A stretch of 64,000 nucleotides of DNA from Gentiana macrophylla (lineage: Eukaryota; Streptophyta; Magnoliopsida; Gentianales; Gentianaceae). The stretch spans positions 27,417,375-27,481,374 of the forward strand of contig CM047809.1 in the NCBI GenBank assembly GCA_026214975.1, given 5' to 3'. The notes below the pieces were generated by a model, which was not told the DNA's origin, ran no database searches, and saw only the letters and a program-made list of their open reading frames with translations. A program made the translations under genes and the position numbers. Below are positions 57,217 through 64,000 of the stretch, in pieces (the first letter of the stretch is position 1; every line of letters starts with the position of its first letter).

Positions 57217-57878
57217 TGTTTGGCAGGTGCACAACAAGGTTGATGTGGTTCGAGGACGTTATGGTGACCCACACTGTCAGTTTTGGTGACTTGATCTCTA
57301 AACTGAGAAATATCTGGTGGAACTAATCTGGGAAAACTGAGACTGAGATTGATGGTCGATTCGATTAAGTATATTCGATTACGTGAAAGTCGGTTTGATG
57401 AAGTGCAAGCGAGTTTCTTCAAGTCGTGATCGGCCGTCAGTTTGCGTTATAATTGAGTATAGCTAAGTTCTACATCTAGGCAGCTGATTACAAGTCTGGG
57501 AAGTCAGTTTTGAACTGGGTTTCGTCTGGTGGATAACAGCTGGAGCTGGGGTCCACATCTGGGGTATTTATGGTAGTTCCGACAAAGATCTATGACGGTT
57601 AGGGTTTGGGACTTGTGTCTATAAATACCAATGTTGTAATCAATGAAATGTGTGTCATTCAAAGTGTTATTCACACACTTATGAAAACCTTGTAATTCTG
57701 TGCATAATAAAATATCTCATTTTATGTCCGTGGAGTAGTCGGCACAACGCCGGAAACCATGTTAAATCACCGTGTTCTTCTTGTTTCTGTGTTTTATCAA
57801 TTCCGCCATTTTATGTTTGCATTGCTATCTATGTTTGTTTCTTTCTTAAACTGCATATTCCTAACTGTGTTTATAACA
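57217..57878 (+). repeat. 5' LTR of C3 (left boundary approximate)
   Basis: Ends TTATAACA at 57878, three bases before the primer-binding site TGGTATCAGAGAGAGG (57882). The initiator-methionine tRNA complement TGGTATCAGAG is typical of plant copia. TCTATAAATACC at about 57618 is the TATA box. The left end TGTTTGGCAGG is chosen for its TGTT start and cannot be confirmed without the 3' LTR. Confidence 0.65.
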
Positions 57879-57998
57879 AACTGGTATCAGAGAGAGGTTC
57901 TAGATTCAGGAGTTGCAGGTGAACAGAGTTGATCTTCACCAAGACCGGTGACCGGTGCTAGGATTTTGTGATCAAAGGTTTTTTCTTTAATTAGAAGG

Positions 57999-58790
57999 AT
58001 GTCAGCAATGAACGTGAAGATTGATAAATTTACAGGGAGGAACAGTTTCAGTCTGTGGCAAATCAAGATGCGGGCCTTGTTGAAGCAACAAGGATTGTGG
58101 ACTCCTTTATCAGGTAGAGGGGATGCCAGTTCTGCAGATTATGCCAGTCTGGAGGAGAAAGCACATTCAACCATCATGTTGTGCTTGTCTGATGATGTTA
58201 TCACGAAGTTTCGAGGAAGACGCCACGCCAAGTTATGGTTAAAGCTTGAAAGCTTTGTATATGACTAAGTCATTGACCAACAAGTTGTTCTTTGAAGTAG
58301 ATTTCGTTTCACTGAGGATGCATGAGGGGGCTCGGTTGAGAGATCATCTTGATCAATTTGAACACAATATTACTTGATCTCAGGAATATTGATGTTAAGA
58401 TTGAGGATGAAGATGCTGCTTTCATTTTGCTGGTTTTATTACCAGCTTCCTATGAGAACTTTGTGCAGTCTTTCATAGCTGGGAAGGATACAGTTGCTTT
58501 AGAGGATGTAAGGTCAGCTTTATAGGCCAGGGAGCTAAGACATAAGGCAGCTGGAGCAAACAGTCAGGCTGCAGGACTGATAGTCAGTTGTAGCAGTGGA
58601 AAAGAGCATGGTCAGCCTAAGAAGAAAAGTTCCAAGAAGACAATGTCCAAAGGCCCTAAATACACAGATGTCTGTAATTATTGTAAGGGCAGGGACATTG
58701 GAAGTCCAATTGTCCAAAAGAGGAAAAGCAAAGCAGGAGAACGAAGCTGCACAATACTGCCAGAAGTAGCGGTGAGCATGATTCAGATGA
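57999..58790 (+). pseudogene. Copia gag (C3)
   Basis: ATG at 57999 opens MSAMNVKIDKFTGRNSFSLW, the typical start of Tnt1-type Gag (binding of W to the capsid fold), with ALLKQQGLW next. A stop follows at 58266. Gag-like sequence continues in other frames to a damaged zinc knuckle near 58674-58730 (CNYCKG...). Gag packages the element RNA. Non-functional because of the frame breaks. Confidence 0.75.
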
Positions 58791-58794
58791 GGAC

Positions 58795-60234
58795 ATGGTC
58801 CTAGTGGCAGGAGAGTCAGCATATCAAACTGATGTGTGGATTCTGGACTCTGGGGCATCCTTTCATATTTGCCCTCACAGAGACTATATCTCAAGTTATC
58901 AGCAGATAGATGGTGGTCATATATCTATGGCAAACAGCAAGGTCTGCAAGGTAGTTGGAATTGGCTCAGTTCAGTTGAGGACAGAAGATGGAAGATTCTG
59001 TAAACTGAGTGAAGTTTAGACATGTTCCACAAATGACCAAAAACTTGGTATCTCTCATTTATTTGGACAACATGGGATTCAGTTTTAAGGGGGAAAATGG
59101 TGTGCTGAGTGTCTATAAAAACTCAGTTGAGGTTCTCAGGGGAATCAAGAAAGGGACTCTGTATATATTACAAGTGGTCGATTGTTGTTGGTTCTCTTCT
59201 TTGTGGCATCGGTGAGATTCATCGATCCTGACTTACAAAGCTCGAGGCACATGAGACTGGGTCACATGGGTGAAAAGGGGATGCAGGTTCTTTCTCAGAA
59301 AGATCTTCTTGGGGGATGTAAGGTCAAGAATCTGGACTTTTGTGAGCATTGTGTGTTTGGGAAGCTACATAGGAGAAAGTTCTCAAAAGGGATACACAAT
59401 ACAAAGTCATCACTTGATTACATTCATTCTGATTGTTGGGGGCCATCAAAGGTGGAGTCAATGGGTAGTCACAGATATTTTGTGTCATTCATAGATGACT
59501 ATTCAAGGATGACTTGGGTGGTACTGATGAAACACAAAAGTGAGGCATTCAAGAGCTTCATGCAATGGAAGGCTCTAGTTGAGAATCAGTTGGGGAAGAG
59601 GATCAAGAGGCTTCATACAGATAATGGTCTAGAATTCTGCTGGACTGAGTTTGATACATTGTGCAAAACTGAGGGTATTGCCAGACATCATACAGTCAGG
59701 AATACTCCTCAGCAAAATGGTGTAGCTGAGATGATGGATCAAACTCTTCTGGAGAGAGCAAGATGTATGCTTTCTCATTCTGGTTTATCAAGGAGATTTT
59801 GGGCAGAGGCTGTTACCACAGCTTGCTACTTAATCAACCGGAGTCCTCACATAGGGATCAGTCTCAAAACACCATTTGAGATGTGGTCAGGCAAGCCTGC
59901 AGATTATTCAGTTCTAAGGGTATTTGGAAGCACAGTTTACTATCATGTCAGTGAAGGGAAACTGGAATCAAGGGCCAAGAAATGAGTGTTTGTGGGGTAT
60001 GGTGATGGAGTAAAGGGGTACAGAATTTGGTCATCAGCAGAAAACAGAGTCATTCTCAGTAGAGATACGGTTTTTGATGAAAATTCTATACTCAGTTCAT
60101 CAATGGGGAGGACAACTGAAACTGAAACCAGTGCTGAAACTGAGAAAACTGACAGTAAGGTGGAGCTTCAGGTGGAGTCAGTAGAAATGCATCAATCAAC
60201 TGATCCAATTCAGTTTTCATCTGATCTTTGCTGA
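58795..60234 (+). pseudogene. Copia protease and integrase (C3)
   Basis: Protease motif VWILDSGASFHICPHRDY at about 58833-58880, with the catalytic DSGAS intact. A frame change near 59010 and another near 59190 lead into integrase. Integrase (59182-59985) has the HHCC zinc-binding region (RLGH...CEHC), the core with HSDCWGP (Asp), LHTDNGLEF (Asp) and NGVAEMMDQTL (Glu), then PFEMWSGKP. An in-frame stop at 59983-59985 separates the C-terminal VFVGYGDGVKGYR part (59986-60234). The core is unusually well kept. Confidence 0.85.
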
Positions 60235-60295
60235 ACCAGAGCTAAATTCAAGCCAGTCAGCTGAGCAGATATCAGTTGAGCGTCAAATTGAGAAC

Positions 60296-61432
60296 GTGGG
60301 TCAGCAGAGTATAGCTGTCAGCAGAGCTAGAAGATCCAATATTGGGACACCTCCTAGAATGTATGGGTTTGATGATATGGTTGGATACGCACTTCAAGTT
60401 GCAGAAGAAGTGGATGGTTTTGAACCTTCTACTTACAGGGAAGCAGTGACATGTTCTGAAGCGTCTCAATGGCTTGCTGCCATGGGAGATGAAATGGAGT
60501 CATTACTGAAGAATCAGACTTGGGATCTAGTTAAACATCCAGTTGATAAGAGAGTTGTTACTTGCAAATGCATTTTCAAGAAGAAGGAAGGGATAACTGA
60601 GCACGTTTGGTTGCAAGAGGGTTCAGTCAGAAAGAAGGGGTAGACTTTGATAAGATATTCTCACCAGTAGTCAGACATACTTCAATCAGAGTGTTACTAG
60701 CAATGGTGGCACAGCAGGACTTAGAACTTGAGCAGTTAGATGTGAAGATAACTTTTCTACATGGTGAGGTAGACAAAGAGATATACATGACTCAGCCAGA
60801 GGGTTTCCAAGTTCCTGGTATGGAAGATCTTGTGTGTAAGTTGAAGAAGTCCTTGTATGGACTGAAGCAAGCTCCTAGACAGTGGTATAAAAGGTTTGAC
60901 AGTTATATGATCCAGTTGGGTTACATCAGAAGTCCTTATGATTGTTGTGTCTACAACAATCAGTTGGAAGATGGATCTTACATATATCTTGTGTTATATG
61001 TGGATGACATGCTGATAGCTTCAAAGAAGAAGTCTGATGTTCAGTATCTGAAAGATCTTCTCAGTGCTGAGTTTGAAATGAAAGATTTGGGTGCAGCCAA
61101 GAAAATTTTGGGGATGGAGATCTGGAGAGACAGAAATCAGGAGAAACTATTTTTATCTCAGCAGGGCTATATACAAAAGATTCTATCAAAGTTTGGCATG
61201 TCAGCTGCTCAGCCAATAGATACTCCTATGGCATCAAATTCATTTGTCAGTTTTTGCTTCATAGTCAGCAGAGGAGAAGGAGTATATGTCAAGAGTTCCC
61301 TATGCTAGTACAGTTGGCAGTCTGATGTATGCCACGGTGTGCACTAGGCCTGATCTGACTCAGGCAGTCAGTGTTGTTAGCAGGTTTATGGCTCAACCTG
61401 GAAAGGAACACTGGAAAGCAGTAAAATATTAA
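60296..61432 (+). pseudogene. Copia reverse transcriptase, partial RNase H (C3)
   Basis: Two overlapping frames (60296-60643 and 60607-61308) carry the RT: WDLVKHPVDKRVV, VARGFSQKEGVDF, QLDVKITFLHGEV, KKSLYGLKQAPRQWYKRFD and the catalytic LYVDDMLIAS (61000-61020), then FEMKDLGAAKKILGMEI. A frame change near 61240 precedes the RNase H-linked VPYASTVGSLMYA (61290-61335), and sequence stops at HWKAVKY (61430). The SLYGLKQAPRQWYKRFD pattern is Tnt1/Tork-like. Confidence 0.85.
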
Positions 61433-61813
61433 ATACGACTATGCCCCTAGGGAGGAGGTCGATCTCTTGACCTCCGAATCCTTAGCTACCATCACTATGA
61501 CTATGCCCCCGAGTTGCTTTGTTGATGTTATTCGAATATTAAATAAATACAAAAGTGACCGGCGAGAATTTAATAATTCTAATTTCTAGGAAATTAAATT
61601 ACAACAAGTAAATTACATAATTTCCTATACCCAATACAACATGTTTACAATAGATCTAACGGTAAACAAGTATCAACCCCAATCCATCTCGTCAACCATA
61701 AACATTCAACCACGCATATATATATTATAAAAAAGATGCAATATTTATTCAATTCCTCTCCTTCTTAATTAATTATGCAATCTTGATCGCTTTAACCTTG
61801 CTCTGCTACCCCA
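61431..61813 (-). other. Primer-binding site and leader of a minus-strand copia element (C4)
   Basis: On the minus strand, TGGGGTAGCAGAGCAA (about 61798-61813) directly follows the LTR at 61814. It resembles the methionine-tRNA primer site TGGTATCAGAGC. About 370 bp of leader-like sequence follows and is cut at 61431 where it meets C3. Confidence 0.55.
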
Positions 61814-63474
61814 TGCTGGATATACAGAAACCCGAATCTGGATCCGATCCATAATTGGATCGTCAGATCTGATTCACAGCACCGATCGAGACACTCGATC
61901 ATGCACAGCGGAAGCTACGAATAAATTCGTTTACGATTTTACCACGAAACGATTCGCATAATGAAATAATAACTACAAGAAAGTGGAAGATTTACCTCAA
62001 CGGAAAGAGACGAGAAATTCGACAAAAGGGAGAAGCCACAATCTTCCGGATTGTATCTCCTAGCGACGACTGGTGGACATCGATCCTCGCCGTAGAACCT
62101 CTTCGAATAGGCACAAGAAAAAATAATTTTCTTAATGACTAGAACAAGAAAATAATTTTCTCTCCTTTTTATTTGCAAGTGGCGCAATTTTCATTGTGTT
62201 ATTGTGTTGGAGGAACTCTCTTTATATAGGAAAATAACTAATAAAGAGAGAGTTGTCCTTTTCACATTACAATTACCTATTCCCAAAAGGAAAAGATATT
62301 TTTGCTACAAAAATAAGAGATAATTCCCAAAAAATCAATCTCTTAATTTTTCCATTAATTATCCAACAAATAGATAATTAATTAATTACACATGTGACAT
62401 AATCTAGAAAAAAAAAATTCCTAATTTCATCACAAAGGGGCGCCACTTTTAAGCCATTTATTTAATAGAAAATGTCTTTTCTATTTTACATATTATTTAC
62501 CAAATAAATAATATTGCATATTCATTAAATAGGCCAACTATTTAATTTATTCTCGAGGTTCCATAAAATGAGAAAACCCTCGCGTGTAACCTGGGGACCA
62601 TGGACCTATAACCAGTAGCTACAATAAGTTGAATAAAATATTCACCGAACAGAATATTTCTACTCAACTTATTAATTCCGGAATTACGCCACCATAAATC
62701 CGAAACTGAACTATATCGATTATAGACATAACTTATTCTCAAAACGTCGAGTCGAGTCAGTGTCCATTGATATAATCATTTCATATAAACTAACCCTCTA
62801 TAGACTATCCGTAATGAAGCATGATTATTTCCGTAAACCTTCTTCAATACATCTTATCCTCATTTACCATTAACCCACTAGTGATCAATTAGTTCATAAA
62901 CAATATGAACTCCATGGATCGATCAGTTTCTAGGATTAACAAATAATGAGATTGTCTTTCTACTTCTCGCAGGAAGGAATGGATTCCATATTTGTGAAAC
63001 ACACACTTCTCACTCATTCGAGAACAGTGCCAACGTGAAAGTGATTCGGACCGCGCCTCTTAGCAATCCTTAACGAACACATCAAACCATATCCTGAAAC
63101 TAGTAGGAGTATGCAATCACTTCAGGATTAAGGTTAATCCATATATGATCATCTTGTGATTTAATAAGATTTCTCAATCACGGAATTATATGAGAAACTC
63201 ATATTAAATCGGTCCAGTCCTATATGACTCTCATCATATATAAATGTCCCACTTAGACAACCAATGTCAATGGTCCGGATAGGACGGTCACACCAGAAAG
63301 TGTTCTGGGCGCATTAATGGTGGTTTAATCAATAGACCCCATACTTTGATTAAGTTCACCATGGACTAACAATTCAAGTGTATCACCATAAACTTAATCC
63401 TTGCGTGGGACACACACTAAGTTATATGGCCGTAAGGACAAGAAACAATTGTCTTTCGGGCGTTACTTCCAACA
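61814..63474 (-). repeat. LTR of copia element C4 (1661 bp)
   Basis: On the minus strand it begins TGTTGGAAGTAACGCCCG at 63474 and ends TATATCCAGCA at 61814. TATA box CCTATATAAAGAGAG (about 62215-62230 on the plus coordinates). It shares ends with the solo LTR in G1 (34462-35186). Both a polypurine tract (upstream, 63475 on) and a primer-binding site (downstream, 61813) are next to it. Confidence 0.85.
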
Positions 63475-63632
63475 ATCTCCCACTTGCCCATAAGGACAAG
63501 CAACAATTGTCTTTCGGGCACACTATATCTAACAATCTCCCACTTGCCCGTAAAGACAAGCAATGAATGTTTTTAGAGCACCACACCCTTATTCTTTCTA
63601 TCCACAACATTCTCCCACTTGCTCTAAAGCAA
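63431..63632 (-). repeat. Repeated polypurine-tract/LTR-start segment
   Basis: The motif CAAGTGGGAGA(A/T)TGTT (minus strand) occurs at 63474-63489, about 63533-63548 and about 63610-63625. GGACAAGCAACAATTGTCTTTCGGGC (split: GGACAAGCAACAATTG, TCTTTCGGGC) is repeated alongside. The polypurine tract and the first bases of U3 appear to have been duplicated in tandem. Confidence 0.7.
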
Positions 63633-64000
63633 GTGAGACATATCTCTCAATTTCATACCCACCAAGCGCTTGTCAGTGACATTAGATGCCACACGACTTG
63701 GTAATCTGATCAGCTAGGTTGTCGGCTCGAGGTGATCTTTAGGACCAAAACATCGCCTATTTGCACGATCTGTCTGACCAGGTGGTACTTTATCTCAATA
63801 TGTTTTTGACCTTTTATCCCTGCGAAGATCATTTGCATGAGCAACCTCTCAACTGTTTTCACATAAAATTGATATCGGCTCATCGAGACCTAGAATCACT
63901 TCCCGATCCAACAAAGAACTTCTCAAGCCACACTGCCTTTTTAGCTGCTCCGAAAGCTGCTATGTATTCGACTAACGGAGTCAAACTGGCAGTGCTGGAT
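63633..64000 (-). pseudogene. Copia RNase H end (C4), running out of the window
   Basis: On the minus strand, fragments in different frames read EYIAA, AAKKAVWLEKFF, DEPISILCEN, KYHLVRQIVQIGDV and a degraded ADNLADxxT-like segment, the C-terminal copia RNase H. It continues to the right beyond 64000. Frame changes indicate decay. This coding belongs with the LTR at 61814-63474 as its 3' LTR. Confidence 0.7.

Larger units (their letters stand above)
57217..61430 (+). mobile_element. Ty1/copia retrotransposon C3 (Tnt1/Tork-like), 3'-truncated
   Basis: 5' LTR, primer-binding site, gag, protease, integrase, RT and partial RNase H occur in order on the plus strand. Sequence matches end abruptly at 61430 inside RNase H (HWKAVKY), where C4 sequence begins, so the end of RNase H and the 3' LTR are missing. 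Several frame changes are present. Confidence 0.85.

Overview
This window is nuclear DNA from a flowering plant, most likely a eudicot. It is AT-rich and packed with plant Ty1/copia and Ty3/gypsy (Tat-type) LTR retrotransposons, hAT, Stowaway, MULE and CACTA-like non-autonomous transposons and tRNA-derived SINE-like repeats. It carries one clearly recognisable host gene of a plant endocytic complex. No bacterial, organellar or viral gene set was seen, and no rRNA or functional tRNA gene.

Layout. 1-7425: 3' part of a decayed copia element (C1) with its complete 3' LTR. It abuts, and probably inserted into, a Tat-type LTR remnant (7426-7854). 7855-16200: a transposon graveyard with two related hAT-like elements carrying 8-bp duplications, LTR-like debris, a LINE endonuclease fragment split by a small hAT MITE, and several MITEs. 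16592-18501: host gene TML (TPLATE-complex muniscin-like), intron-free here and broken by an apparent single missing base. 18502-27300: intergenic DNA with a 146-bp tandem repeat, a cluster of G-box hexamers, another hAT-like element and a perfect GC-rich hairpin. 27365-28655: an internally deleted Tat element that retains an antisense ORF. 30571-50711: a full-length Tat-type gypsy element (G1) with TTCAT target duplications. G1 has a dual RNase H, a 73-bp tandem array and an antisense ORF. It was later hit by a 9.3-kb copia element (C2, 39701-48961, ATACA duplications) and by a solo copia LTR inside its reverse transcriptase. 50712-53300: SINE-like repeats and a clean 612-bp solo LTR (52679-53290). 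53884-54791: a two-exon host gene of unknown function on the minus strand, with a hAT-like element next to its TATA box. 55700-56900: MITEs. 57217-61430: a Tnt1/Tork-like copia element (C3) cut off inside its RNase H. 61431-64000: minus-strand copia sequence (C4) in which one LTR is flanked by a primer-binding site on one side and a polypurine tract on the other.

Functionally the window holds two host genes in about 64 kb. The rest is nested retroelement sequence. All retroelement reading frames have stops or frameshifts, so none looks autonomous. The best candidates for something less described are the antisense ORF and 73-bp array of the Tat element, the frameshift in an otherwise intact TML, and the shared architecture of the hAT-like family.
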